Assembly (NCBI GenBank): GCA_003550325.1
Contig: QKWP01000599.1
Location: 1-64,000, forward strand
Length of the DNA: 64,000 nucleotides
Source: Gigaspora rosea
Lineage: Eukaryota > Glomeromycota > Glomeromycetes > Diversisporales > Gigasporaceae
Reading direction: 5' to 3'
The notes below the pieces were generated by a model. It was not told where the DNA came from. It made no database searches and saw only the letters and a program-made list of their open reading frames with translations. The first letter of the stretch is position 1, and the number at the start of each line of letters is the position of its first letter. The position numbers and the translations under genes were made by a program. Shown piece by piece: positions 35,284-47,184 of this stretch.

Positions 35284-35630
35284 TTTTCAATCCAATCGCA
35301 AAATTTGCCTTCATTTTTTTCTACACCAATTCCGTATCTATAACAAACGGCTGTTTTAAAAATTCCCATATAATTACCAGACTCAGCCGATTTTAAATAA
35401 TATTCAAATGCTTTTTCCTTATCGATTTCAACCCCAATGCCTAAATAATAGCAATGGCCCACATAATACATTCCATCAGAATTATTCATATTTGCTGAAT
35501 TTTGATAGTAAGTAAATGCCTTTTTTTCATTCTTCTCAATTTCGATCCCATATTCATGACAATATCCATGCCAGAAAGCTCCTTCTGGATTATTCTTATT
35601 CGCAAATTCTTGACAATCATCAAAATTCAG
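35284..35630 (-). CDS. Sel1-repeat exon of the kinase gene
   Basis: Open minus-strand frame from 35630, with about three Sel1-like repeats of 35-38 residues, each with the A-x-x-x-G-x-x-Y-x-x-G-I-G/E pattern followed by K-A-F-x-Y-Y. The proposed donor is AA|GTTGGT at 35284/35283, leaving phase 2, which agrees with the kinase exon acceptor. An alternative donor GTTATT at 35279 would give phase 0 and break the downstream frame. Confidence 0.7.
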
Positions 35631-35640
35631 TTACTAAAAG

Positions 35641-36539
35641 CATTATATGTGTAATTTGAACAATTTTACTTAAACCAATAACTTTTGACATTTTAGATAC
35701 AAAACGAATTATGTAACAAAAAAATTTAGTAGTTATACTTATGTAGCTTATATAATACTAAATTAAGGTTTATGCAAACTGTAACCTTCTACATAAATGA
35801 TGTTTTTTCTCAGCTTTTAGTAAAATGTATTACATTTCTCAATGAACTATATGATGATTTCAAACAAAATTAGCAAAATGTATCACGTTTGCTAGTAAAC
35901 AATATAGCGAATTCTTGTATTCGAAAATTCTATTGTAACAGTCTGTTTTAAATAATTAACTAAAACTGATTAAATTAGCATATACATTTAAGATTGATCA
36001 TAAACTATATAAGAGGACGAACTGCTTAGCAAACTGCTCATACTGCTAAAAAAGGTCAGAAAGTTTGAAATATACAATAACGTACGCACCTAAATTTAAA
36101 CATGGATTGATGCCTAATACTTATCTATTTATGAACTCATGTATGTATATCTGATTAAAATAATAATTCTAAATTCATTGCTAAGACATACACTGCACAT
36201 GCACAAATAAAACTATCAATAGCTTAAATATTTTTATTGCTATCAATCTTCCAAAATAAATATACTAATAATCTCAATTTATGTGCAAATTTAAAAATTT
36301 TTGCAAAAATATAGTTATATTTAACTTGTTGATTTTTTTTTATTTTCAACTTATTTTTTGATTACTGTAATTGATTTATCACTTTTGTAAAACTCAAAAG
36401 TACATATTCCCGTAAATTTACAACAATAATATCGTTGATAACGCTAAAAGATGTTTATTTATTACAATAAAAAAAAAAAAAATTAACTTCGTAATTTCAT
36501 CATTTTTCACCGTACTTATTTTAGAATTCATATAGAGAC
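35641..36539. other. Non-coding stretch upstream of the Sel1 exon
   Basis: It should contain the 5' end of the Sel1/kinase gene, but I could not identify a start codon with a matching splice site. AT-rich with poly-A near 36470. Confidence 0.4.
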
Positions 36540-36595
36540 CTGTTATTGCCACCCCCCCACTTTTGTTAATGCCACCCTCATCCGACCCAAATCGG
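36540..36595. repeat. Left copy of a 53-56 bp inverted repeat
   Basis: CTGTTATTGCCACC, then CTTTTGTTAATGCCACC and CATCCGACCCAAATCGG; inverted match at 43435-43487. The two may be ends of one 6.95-kb composite element or separate truncated copies. No matching target duplication was seen. Confidence 0.65.
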
Positions 36596-36805
36596 CATCC
36601 GACATACATCCGACCCCACAGATGACCCCCGACATAACTTCGATCTACTGTATAGTTTTGCCTACAGTACCTCGGTCTTATTTAAAAAAGCCTGAAGTAC
36701 TGTGTAAGGAGAGGGGTATTATGCAAGGAGAAAAAGCATATATCGCAATATATATTTAATAATAAAATTTACGGGTACTACGTATTCAAAGATTTTGGTG
36801 ATAGT

Positions 36806-36838
36806 ACTGTACTGTACGTACGTACGTACGTACGTACA
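36806..36838. repeat. GTAC microsatellite
   Basis: Repeated GTAC tetranucleotides preceded by two GTACT units; self-complementary. A shorter GTACGTACGTAC tract lies at about 36961-36973. Confidence 0.9.
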
Positions 36839-37133
36839 TGGGGATAAGTTATCAAGGGGGTATCGTTATACGGTACATTACTCATGTCACACAATTCCAA
36901 TTTGTTAACTAAATTTGTTCGTGCAACCTCTAAAATGCCCGGCATGCATATAAATTTATATGTACGTACGTACAGTAGCCAACAAAAGTAAAGCCCGATC
37001 TGCAGATCATCTCACGTGAGTAAATAAAGGGGCTGTGTATACCCCATAATTATGCATTTTGGGGCAAATTTTTGTTCATATTCTGCTTCTTTATACGTCA
37101 AAGAAATAAGCCCAAAAAACAATTTTTTTTTTT

Positions 37134-38051
37134 ATGAAAATGCCGCACAAACAAATGGATGATAAAGAGAAAGGAATGGTCCTTGCTTATATCAGTACTA
37201 TGAGTGCTAAGCAGGTTGCCCATAATTTTGGACGTGCCCCAACAACAATTCGAAGGTTCTTAGCGAAGTACAAAAGGACCAAAAAAATTGTAAATTTACC
37301 TTAGTCCGGACATTTCCCGTCCTCAAGAAGCAAGAAAAAATGGCCGTAGTAAAAAAAGTATTAAAAGAAAGGAGGGTGCCTTTCTCCAAATTGTGAAGGA
37401 TCTAAAACTTAATTGCAGTGTTCAAACTGTAGCTATGACCTTACACGTCGCTGGGCTTGTTCTTGCGTGGCTGCCTTGAAGCCTTTTTTGTCACCAGCCA
37501 ATATAGAAGGGCGTAAAAAATGGTGTGATCAATACAAAGACAAGGATGTTTACTTTTGGAGGCGTACCATTTTTTCTGATAAAATGAGTGTAGAAGTAGG
37601 TAAACAATCCCGCCAAGTTCGAGTATGGCGTTTTGCAGATGAAAGATACAAACATGAGTGTTTGCAACCGAATTTTAAGAGTGGCAAAGTCTCAGTAATG
37701 GTTTGGTCATGTAATGTTAACACCATTAAAGGTCCATTGTTTTTTTTTGATAATTACAAAGGTTCCAAACAAAAAATTAATAAAGAAATTTATACCAAGG
37801 TTCTAAACGACCACCTTATACCATTTGTATCTGCTGCTTGTGTGTTACTCGACTCCCATCCAATTTTTTAGCATGATAATGCCCCTGTTCATAAGGTATC
37901 AGATTGGCTTAATTCAAAAAATATAAATTATATGGATTGGCCTTCACAATCCCCTAACCTTAACCCCATAGAAAACATTTGGAAGATCATGAAGGACAAT
38001 ATTCAGAACCATGATTACTTTCCAAGAGATAAACCTGCAAATCAGCCCTAA
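37134..38051 (+). pseudogene. Tc1/mariner transposase relic
   Basis: Starts MKMPHKQMDDKEKGMVLAY, with an N-terminal helix-turn-helix (SAKQVAHNFGRAPTTIRRF), then a frameshift near 37300. The DDE domain follows: WRRTIFSDKM (first Asp), VSVMVWSCNVN, then a TAG at 37869 where a Gln normally precedes HDNAPVHK (second Asp), and WPSQSPNLNPIENIWKIM (acidic residue of PIEN; the usual SPDLNPIE has Asn here). Tc1/mariner enzymes insert at TA. A candidate left end TACAGTAGCCAACAAAAG lies at 36971, but no matching right end was found before the element at 38336. Confidence 0.9.
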
Positions 38052-38335
38052 CAGACGCATAGTCGAATTTGGAAACGTCATTTCTTCGTGTAGTTTCAGA
38101 CTCAATGACACAAAGAACTGAGGTTATCGCAGGTGCAAAGGTTCACTCATCAATGTATTAAATTCATAATAAAAAAAAATTTGATGTATATTCAGCCAAA
38201 ATTTTATTGATAAAAAATTTCTTTTTTGGGCAAAAATTACGAATGTTGAATATAACACAACGAATCTCTTAAGAGAACAACTGTTAAATTTGAATTTATT
38301 TGATTTCTGGATTATCAATTTACATAATTCAAACT

Positions 38336-40446
38336 AATAATGCCTGATGCATGACGCAACCTGTGTCATTGATGCATGACGGAACCATTTTGTCAGACAA
38401 CTTCAAATTGACAACTTGACGATTGACGGTACCCATAATGCATAATGAAACCCATAACGCATGATGAAACCTAGGATGCATGATGAAACACATGACACAT
38501 GAACCTATAACACATGATGAGACCAATAATAAATAACAAAATCATGATGATTTTGATGAAGCATAAGACTATTATTCATTTCTTTCATAACAGAAATAAA
38601 TTAGTCTATATAAAGTTAATTTTTTGTTCATTATTATATCTTCAAAGTTTCTATCTTTTTGTCATCGATCCGACATTGCCTGATGATTTGCAACAATTAC
38701 CCAGATATATCTGATAGGTGTTCTATGAATTGGCAAGATTTTATGATTATGTATTATTTTATGTATTTCTTATTTTTGCATAGTTTGTGGCATAGTTGGA
38801 TGATTTTAACCCTCAACAAGGGTACCCTGCTGGTACTCTCAACGAGGGTTATAAACTCTTGGCGAGTATATGAACCTCTCAGCAAGTGAATTAAACACCT
38901 AGTGAGTGATTAAAACCTTAGTACAAATTAAAGATATTTGAGGATATGGTTTTAGTCTGCAAAAGAAATATCAGATGTTCATAGCATTAGTGTTATTATT
39001 GATAGTTCAAAAAATCATGTGTTCGGACAATTGATTCTACACGAATTATACAGGAAGGTCATCAAAATTACGGATCGTATGCATCAGATCTAGGACAGTG
39101 TTTAGCTTTAGCTGTTAGCAGGTTCTACAGCAAATTACTTAATGAGTGGATATGATTTCATTAGTAAAATTTTTTATGATTGGGGCAAAATCGATTAATT
39201 CCGATCTAGCTGACCATGAATCTGATGTACTCCGGCGTATCCCAACCCAGAATTTGGCCCCCTGTATGAGTTTATTCTATGCTCTGCTATTTCTAGTGAA
39301 ATGCTAGCAATAAAAAATAATCTGTTTAGATTCAATGTAAAAGCTTCAAAGGTTTTATCAAAAGCTTCATTATCTTAGGTAGTGCTCACCACAAAAAATT
39401 GATTACTCTGTAATTCTGTAATTTTGATCAATCAAAATTTAGGATCAAGTGTAAGTGATAATCAAAACAAATGTGTTTTGTTTTCTAAGTAAAAATCAAT
39501 GTAAAATTAAGGCTAAGAAAACCACATTATAATTAGAGTTAGTGTTAAAAAAATATATTGCTATTGCGACTATTCGTAAAATTTTATGAGAAACATTTTT
39601 AATTAGGAATCAGAGTCAGTGATTTTATGTGTTTCACATAATACCACCGAATTCACATAAATACACCTAAATCATATAATTTGGTGTTTATTACTGCAGA
39701 ATAAACATAATATGCCAATTTATAAGAATTGTTACATAATTAGCCAATTTATTGGCAAGTCAATATATAAAATTTAACAGATCCAGTATCTCATAATGTA
39801 GAATTTGAATGAACTCAAATTACAAGCAAGGCCTATCTACTGACATAGAATTTGAATGAACTCAAATTATGAGCAAGGCCATGAAAATTTTTTCAAAACA
39901 GAGTCCAGAAGTTCTGACAAACTTTTTAGTTATGTATACCACAGAATTACACATAATTTCGTAAGTATGCCACAGAATTGCAAATAATTTGGCCAAGTAT
40001 ACCATAGGATCACACATAATTTGGCAAATATGGCTCACATCATATCACATAATTTAAATTCTGTTACCACATAATTTTGATTTTGTTACTGCAGAAAATC
40101 ACTTACCAGTTAGAATGCAATAGATGGTTTCCTAATAAAAATTTAGAGCTATCTGTTTTTTTGTAAAAAATTTTTACATTACACCTTATCTTAAAATTTG
40201 ATCAGTTAAAATTACAGGTTGTGAACAATTTTTTTGTGTTGGAGAATTAGGACGAGTTTCATCAATCGTCAGGGGTTGCATTAGAAGTTTTGTCAATTAT
40301 CAAGGGTTTCATCAATCCTCAAAGGTTTCATTAATCGTTAAGGGTTTTATCAAGCATCAAGGGTTTCATCAATCATCAAGAGTTCGTCAGATGCAATTTG
40401 ATGAAACCTTTCATTCATCGCAAAAATAATTGCATCAGGCATTATT
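38336..40446. mobile_element. 2.1-kb MULE-like element with perfect 10-bp duplication
   Basis: Exact inverted ends AATAATGCCTGATGC and an exact 10-bp duplication AATTCAAACT at 38326-38335 and 40447-40456. Subterminal tandem words (CATAATGCATGATGAAACC-like, ATCAATCATCAAGGGTTTC-like) echo the 19720-24287 element. No transposase inside, so it is non-autonomous. It contains a copy of the ~240-bp dispersed repeat (39060-39290). Part of it is repeated inverted at 10994-11636. Confidence 0.9.
39060..39290 (+). repeat. Third copy of the ~240-bp dispersed repeat
   Basis: Matches 13470-13710 and 13985-14215 (TAGCTTTAGCTGTTAGCAGG, GAGTGGATATGATTTCATTA, CGTATCCCAACCCAGAATTT). It sits inside the 38336-40446 element, so that element may have carried it. 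Confidence 0.75.
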
Positions 40447-40929
40447 AATTCAAACTAAAAGACTAATAAAACTTGCAAAAGCACTACAGGAACATGCTAC
40501 ATAATGGAAAAAATTCTAAAAAATATTTACATGTTAGGGCATGTTCAGCTATTATGGCCAGTTTGATAGCACATACTATACTGTTTTTGTCACTTCTCAA
40601 CATGTTTAAATGTGGATGGATCCCTTCATACTGATCTTGAATTTTTGTTTTGGGCTCCAATTGGTCTTCCTTGTGACTTGATTTTCTAGCAAAACTGGTG
40701 GTGTGTTCACTAGACCTTCTAGTTGGGTATAGATAGTAGTTTGCTGGTGTGGTGGCCAAAATTAATATATTTGTTTGAGAGAACTGCAGGAGTGGTTGAA
40801 GATCGTTGTGATCATTATTTGCAAGGTATGTTGGCTCCAAAAATTCTATATGACAACCTTGGATCCACTAGTATTTATGGATATCAGTTTGTTGCAATAA
40901 TTGACCACTTACTAAACGTTCACTAATTG

Positions 40930-42197
40930 TATATGGGCATGGAAGTCCTATTGTAGATTTGAAAGTTCTTGTGCATGGATTTAGGGAAATTCTGGGGTCG
41001 CAATTAATACTTTAATCCATTCAATACGGATCTTATTCAGGGTAAAAGTAATAACACAGTATAGAAGAGGTTCAAGTAGTAAAGTCCGGTATGCATGGTG
41101 TACTTTCATACGTTCAGAAGAAATTAATGCACGAGTTTCTATGGCTTGAGATTCAATTTGCAAACAATTTTAGTGCACCGACTCAAAATCACCCACTGAT
41201 AATTGTAAACACCTTTTAAGTGCTGCATATGCAGCTTCTACATGTGACGTTACCTTGTTGCCAAGATGGAGACAATTATCAGTTTAGACAGAGTTAAGAT
41301 GTTCTTTATATAGCATCAAGGTTTCTTGAAAGTATTTTAGAGCTTCAGTTTTTTTTTTATAGCATTTTATAAAATTATCCCATTAAATTGTAAATTCTTG
41401 TTTCGTAACGGATGCTGTTACTACTTGCTACAGTTTTAAAAATTCGTTTCAGTCTTCTTCCTCTGTAAAATAATGCTTACATTTAGCTATTAAGTTCTTA
41501 TTCATATGCTATATGCATATGATATTTCGAGTGCTAGAAAATACTTTACTAATAGCTTTTATAAGCACCAATTTTCTATTGGTAACAATAACCTTAGAAG
41601 GTGACAATCCACTAAAGATTTTTGATGCACAAGTCAAAGCCCATTCGTACTTGGTTTCTGATTCATTACTCAGAAAGGCGAAGCAGGAAAAAAATATTGT
41701 ATTAAAGCATGATACTTCTGCAATATTTAGTAAAGGCATTCAATATCTATTAGTCTTGTATATACAATACATAAGCAACATAGTAGGATAGGGACAAGTT
41801 AAGGAAATAGATATCCTATATGCAAAAAAAAGACAAGTTACACAATTTTGGTTGTTACACTTATATTCAAATTCAAATTCTGATCCTTGTAGTTCATTGA
41901 TAAGGGAGTACAACCATTAAGTCTTTCTTAGCAAATAGAATAAAGTTCATTGTAAATTGTTTTTAATATTGCTATTGAAGATGAATCACTTTGATGAATT
42001 GTGGATAAAATTTGACGTTGGCAAGAACCAGCAGCAGCTATTCGTTTGACTTGTTCTCTCTGCTCATCATTTAGCCTACAAACAATTGGATTGCCACTCA
42101 TATCTATTGAAGAACTATGGTTGTGTTCAGGATTCTTAACCTCAAGATCCCAAGTATTGTTACATCTGATTCCAACAAGTTTGAATGGACAATTCAA
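40930..42197 (-). pseudogene. MULE transposase relic
   Basis: Minus strand. Near 42190-41930 an N-terminal FAR1/WRKY-GCM1-type DNA-binding fragment, MNCPFKLVGIRCNNTWDLEV, with EHNHSSSI. Near 41739-41509 the MULE core MPLLNIAEVSCFNTIFFSCF, then ESETKYEWALTCASKIF and SKVIVTNRKLVLIKAI (the VIVTD-type acidic residue is replaced by N). Near 41163-40981 a C-terminal part QIESQAIETRALISSERMKV. Stops and frameshifts separate the parts. Mutator-like transposases generate 9-10 bp duplications, so a live relative may have moved the adjacent 38336-40446 element. Confidence 0.85.
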
Positions 42198-42859
42198 AAG
42201 TCTTGAAGTGAAGATGTTTGTCTACTATGTGTATCTTCTGTTAAATTTAACCTATTTCTGTAATAACTGCTTCTATTACAACTCAACTTTATATTTTTGA
42301 TTTCGCCTTTTTTATCTGATCATGATCTCTTGATTGTTACTGCATATTCTTGAGTTTTAGCAAAGTTTCGAACATGTGAAAGGAATTCTTCTCAACTTTC
42401 AAATTGACCATTTGGAGATAGAAGCATATTTGAATATTAGGAATGTATACTTGTTTTATGATAAATTCTATAAAATTTTATTGATGAAAATGATTATTAA
42501 TTCTAATTTTTTTTTCCAATATATTTATACGAGATACAAGAAACACGTAAGATATCTAAAAGACATTCAAGATATAAGAAGCTCATGAGATATTTAAAAA
42601 ATGCACAGAGATATAAGATATATAAGGCAAATAAATTTTGTAAAAAAGAGAAAGAAGACAATGTAAATTATCTAATCATTATCTATTTATTTACATGTGA
42701 ATTAAACTTATTACATCATACAACAATCACAAATCTATAATTGGCATTCCAACTATGCTTATTAATTCTATGTCTACACAAGGTACATAGGGTTGGTAAT
42801 CTTGCACAAGTCTTGATAATTCATATTAATTTAAATTTACCATCAATCCATATAGCTTA

Positions 42860-43330
42860 AATTCAATGTGTTTTTAATAATTAACAGTGGTTTAACTATG
42901 TATCTTTAATAGTTAACTATAGTTACAGTTATCTATAGTTCAAAGTAGTTAACTATAGTTAACTGTAGTTGATTTGCATATGTGTACAGATGACAATAAT
43001 ATGGATTTCAAACTGTTACCCGGTTGTTGATCAATGGATCACACCACCACTATGGATCAAATATTTGGTTGCTTTTGAACAATAAATTGCCAAATGGTTC
43101 AAAAAAACTTGAATTGTGTTACTTTTGAACCAAAAGTTGGTTTAAAGAACCCGAATCGGTCTATTTTTGAACCATAAGTTGGTTTTAAGATCCTGAAACA
43201 TGTTATTTTTGAACCAAAAGTTAGGTCAAAGAACCCTAATTGGGTTAATTTTGAAACAATTTTGGCTTAAATTGATTCGATCCAGGTCTCATATTACAGT
43301 ATTAGATTTCTTTGAACCAAAATCAGATCT
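42860..43330. repeat. Two short tandem arrays
   Basis: 42890-42970: degenerate GTTAACTATAGTTAACTATAG repeats. 43060-43290: about four copies of a ~62-bp unit containing TTTTTGAACCAAAAGTTGG and AAAGAACCC. Non-coding. Confidence 0.7.
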
Positions 43331-43434
43331 AAAATCTAAATGGTCCATATTAACATGACTATCACATGCTCTAAATTTTGTGTAATCTAAACTGCAAGTC
43401 ATGTAATTTGTTATAGATCCGGAGGGTTTAGAGA

Positions 43435-43487
43435 CCGATTTGGGTCAGATGAAGGTGGCATTAACAAAAGTGGGGTGGCAATAACAG
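43435..43487. repeat. Right copy of the 53-56 bp inverted repeat
   Basis: Inverted counterpart of 36540-36595 (CCGATTTGGGTCAGATG ... GTGGGGTGGCAATAACAG). Confidence 0.65.
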
Positions 43488-43499
43488 ATCTTTAATACT

Positions 43500-45390
43500 A
43501 ATACAAACTAAACTTTAACTACATACTAAAATAGCAAGTTCTGTAAATAAAGTTTTTATATTAACTAATTATATAATTTATAATAATTTCAATCAAACTA
43601 ACTCAACCTTAATTGTACTCTGTGTGTTATCAAAATCAAGTAAGTTCTATACCAAATTTTTAAAGTAACTAAAAATACAAAATACCTTAACCTTAACCTT
43701 AACCAAACACTTAGTCATGCAATGATAAATATCATAAAATTTGGTTTGTTAAAGCAAATGATTGGCTTATATGTGTTGCATAGCAGCACATTTTAGCTAA
43801 TTATTTGTTCTGACAGAACAAATTTTATGATATTATTATTATATATCCAATATCGATATTATTGTGCAATTATATTCATGCTTTAAAAGTCATTATTGGC
43901 TAATTGAAGTTTAATTCAAAATTGGTTTGCTTATGTAATTCATATATTAAAAATAACAAGAAGAAAAAATCTATAATCATATAAGTTTGCATAATAAAGT
44001 GTAAAAATAAGTTATGTAACAAAATTTTTATAGTAACTTACAATGAAAATAAGTCAATATTATTTATATACTGTGCATTACCAGATATAAGTAAGTTCTG
44101 TAACAAAATTTTTACAATAACTCTTAATAGAAATCACAATAATTTGATAAAACAAACTCAAACTACATATTTTGTCACCAAAATAACATGCGAGTTCTGT
44201 ATGTTTTTATATTAATTTTACAATATAAACTACTTCAATCTTAACTATATAATTTCTGTTACTAGATTACTACTAGATTAATATATAAGTTTTGTATCAT
44301 AATTTTTTATAGTAACTAACCCAACTTTAACCCTATACTATATATTACTAGAACAGTGAGTAGAAATTTTACAGTAACTCTTAGTATAAATTACAATAAT
44401 TTGAATAAAACTATCTTAATTTAACTATATATTAAATTACCAGAATAGCAAGTTCTATAATATTTTAATTATATATTGTATTATTGGAATAGCAAGTTCC
44501 ATAACAGAATTTTTTAAACTAACTCATTAAAAAAACAATAATTTTAATGCAAACTAACTCAATCTTAACTACATATTGTGTGTCACTGGAATGGCAAGCT
44601 TTGTAACAGAATACAGTATTTATAGTGCCTTATTATAATAATATATTATTTCAATGCAAATTAACTAAACAGAATAGCAAGTAAGTTCTGTAATAGAATT
44701 TTTTTATAGTAGCTTATAGTAAATTTAACTTAACCTTAACTACATAGGGTGGAGTCAGATATTATAGTATAGGGTATTATTGTTACGCTTACATTTTTTT
44801 CAATATCTCCACTAATCAGAATTGAATAAATTTAATATTATTCGGTTCATTTTGCTGAAACAAATCAAATGATTCAATTCCATTTAAAAATTAAAAGAGA
44901 ATTAGACTTCATGTTGCAGTTGATACACTTTTTTCCTTGTTCCTATTTGGGTAATTTCATCAGCAAAGTAAAATATAAAAATAATACAATATTTAATCAA
45001 TATACATATTATACTATAATACCCCCAACCTTCAAAGCATACCAGTTTTTTCGAAAGCTTAAAATATCAATTTTTTTTAAAGTCTAGATTTTTTTATTTC
45101 TAGATAGTATGTCAAATGTTATATTGTTTTAATAAATATTGTGAATAAATATGCTTTTTATAAAAATTTTTACTATTAGCAATTCTTAGATGTACTATAA
45201 TATACAGCTTTACTTTACTATATGTCAACAGAATAAAATATATCATATAACAAAATTTTTTAGCAGAAATTGCAATAAAAACCAGTTACATACATACTGT
45301 GTATCGCCAGAATTTTAAGTCAGTTCTGTAAAAGAATTTCTTATAGTAATATACAATACTTGCACAATGCAACTCAACTCAACTATATAA
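43500..45390. repeat. Degenerate ~110-120 bp tandem repeats
   Basis: About ten diverged copies of a unit containing AGCAAGTTCTGTAACAGAAT, TTTTTATAGTAACT, CAATAATTT and CTCAACCTTAACTACATA. Spacing is irregular, with interruptions (44750-45200). No coding frame. A single fragment (TATTACCAGGATAGTAATAA) recurs at 57620. Confidence 0.7.
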
Positions 45391-45708
45391 ATTTGGCTTA
45401 CCCTCTCCAAACGATTGGCAGTGTTTACTTTTCCAAATTCGGACAGACCCAGTAGAATGCAACCACGTGACGTATTTGTTTACGAATACGGTTTCGGTGC
45501 TACTCCATGTGATGTAGCTCAGTCAGATGGTTTTAGGGATATCCGAGGTTGGTCATATAGTCAGAAGGAAATATTAGTTATAGTATTGCTTTATAATAGA
45601 GATATACAATAGTTGCATTTGTTATATAATTTTTATTCAACCTACCACGGGTTATAATAGTATATTTCCTTTTTCTTTTTTCTATTGGTTTTTTGTTTCT
45701 TTTTTTTG

Positions 45709-45908
45709 TTAGATTAGCCTTCGTGCTATACCATGTGGTTTTTCTTTTTTGTTTTCCTCTTCTATTTTTCGTTTTTGTTCTTTTTTCTTTTGTATTCTTG
45801 TTTTCTTGGCTTTCTCTCCTTATTTGTCCTTAGTAAATTCCTTGTTAGTTAAAGGAATATGAAGGAGAGAAGAAGCTATTTTGGTATAGCACTTAGGCTA
45901 GTTTAACA
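45709..45908. mobile_element. ~200-bp hairpin MITE
   Basis: TTAGATTAGCCTTCGTGCTA at 45709 pairs with TAGCACTTAGGCTAGTTTAA near 45890. Inner arms (CTCTCCTTATT and GAAGGAGAG) pair too. The left half is a long pyrimidine tract. Non-coding. Confidence 0.6.
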
Positions 45909-46206
45909 TAGCCTCTAGTTTTTAGATTCGTCTTCAAATTAGTGCAGCAAGTTGTGCTTGGGTGCCGTTAAGGCAGCCGGGTAACGTCAGATTTGCAAAT
46001 TAGGAGTAAACAAGTGTATTAATATAGCAATATACTTAGTATCTTAATAAAATACTGGCGAAACTGCCTAAGTGAAAAAAAAATTTGAAATTCAATTATA
46101 ATTCACAATTGCAATAATACATATTACATATTGTTTATTAAGCAAAGAGCAAATTATACATATTTAAGCTATATAAGAATTTAAGTGTAGCTAATCTAAA
46201 ATTCTA

Positions 46207-46986
46207 TTTATTTATCAGAATTGCCATTGGGTTTACCAGAGTTGTCAATAGTTTTACCAGAATTACCAAATTGTCATTGGATTCACTAGAATTGTCTTGG
46301 ATTTTATTGTACTGATAATTGTTAACTGCTTCATCATTGTAATAGGCTTCATCAGCTGCTTCATCACTAGTATATGTAGGAGTATTGGTGCTTCTTCTAT
46401 CTCTGTTATTGTTACTAACAATTCTGTAACTGTTACTACTACTTGCAATTACTTCTTCTTCTTTATCAGAAACATAAGAAGCTGAGATTGTCTATAGGGG
46501 TGCATCTGATGGAGGTTTTGATTTGTCTATCCATCTATTATCAAGGTACCATCATTTTCGCAAACATTTTATATGTGAGGTCCTTTCACCTATTTTATAG
46601 GCCAACCGCCAAATCTGTTTAACCTATTATCAAATAGAATATTACAGAAATTATAATTTTTGCTAAGATATTAAAAAAAAACTAAATAAAAGTTTAACGA
46701 CAAAATGTTTATTTACTTTACATGATCTCTATGGCTTATCGTAGACATGGATTACATGATTATCTTTCTTGTCCTTGGGTCATATTTTTAGTCATTTTTC
46801 TGAATCAGTATACTCTGTATTTGTTTCAGAATGTTCGTCAGAATAAAAATCTTCTTCATTAATTATATCCACAAGATCAGCTTGGAAATTATCAAAATCC
46901 ATAGAAGGTGCAAGTTCCATAAGGTTATTGCTAGAAAAATGGAAGCTATTTAGGGTCTGAAGGACCAAATATAAGCCAATAGACAT
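46207..46986 (-). pseudogene. Relic of a lineage-type hypothetical protein gene
   Basis: Minus strand: acidic start MSIGLYLVLQTLNSFHFSS and EEDFYSDEHSETNTEYTDSE, then DNHVIHVYDKP and RSCK. A GT...AG intron at about 46628-46716 follows, then VKQIWRLAYKIGERTSHIKC, WYLDNRWIDKSKPPSDAPL, DEAADEAYYNDEAVNNYQY, and a tail with GNSGK-like repeats. At least four in-frame stops and one frameshift. Function not recognised; the low-complexity acidic tail suggests a disordered C-terminus. Confidence 0.6.
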
Positions 46987-47184
46987 TAGTTGGATTGTTT
47001 TGATTGTTGTTTTTTTACATTACACCTGATCTAGCCAATCAAAATTCGTAATTTGCGGACACACACACAAACAGGTCACTATGACTCTACCGTAAAGTCC
47101 TTCGGACAATTATTTATATTAATCATATGATTAAGCCCACAAATTCGCCTTTTTTTTCTATAAATAATAATATTTAATTATTAT

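Larger units (their letters stand above)
26006..35630 (-). pseudogene. Sel1-repeat / TKL protein kinase gene, split by a hAT insertion
   Basis: Minus-strand gene in parts. Sel1 exon 35284-35630; single-codon micro-exons 35213-32279; exon 31833-32196; exon 31751-31176, interrupted by the transposon at 26349-31175 and resuming 26340-26115; last exon 26043-26006 (ends SRPIESIELPN, TAA). Sel1 repeats (AFWHGYCHEYGIEIEKNEKK, GHCYYLGIGVEIDKEKAFEY) are protein-interaction helices. The kinase part has a Cys-rich lead-in (YGICKHCNKYNTHESWCTTC), glycine loop GEGGFGCVYSA, VAIK lysine, catalytic HADFHSGNIL (HRD-arginine replaced, usual in this fungal expansion), DMG for DFG, and APEVLL. Removing the transposon and one TSD copy restores the frame exactly, so the gene was intact until the insertion. 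The N-terminal start before 35630 was not found. A stop meets the frame just upstream, so an upstream exon must exist or the 5' end is lost. Substrates unknown; expected cytosolic signalling. Confidence 0.8.

Noticed and set aside
41513-41791. Plus-strand open frame of 92 codons
   Set aside because: Antisense to the MULE core MPLLNIAEVSC on the minus strand.
45480-45560. tRNA-like segment with TAGCTCAGT and GAGGTTGG
   Set aside because: It resembles an A-box, but there is no acceptor-stem pairing and no proper B-box (GGTTCGA). At most a decayed SINE head.
46263-46448. Minus-strand frame MQVVVTVTELLVTITE...
   Set aside because: Shadow of the true frame (SDEAADEAYYNDEAVNN), which has the expected acidic composition.
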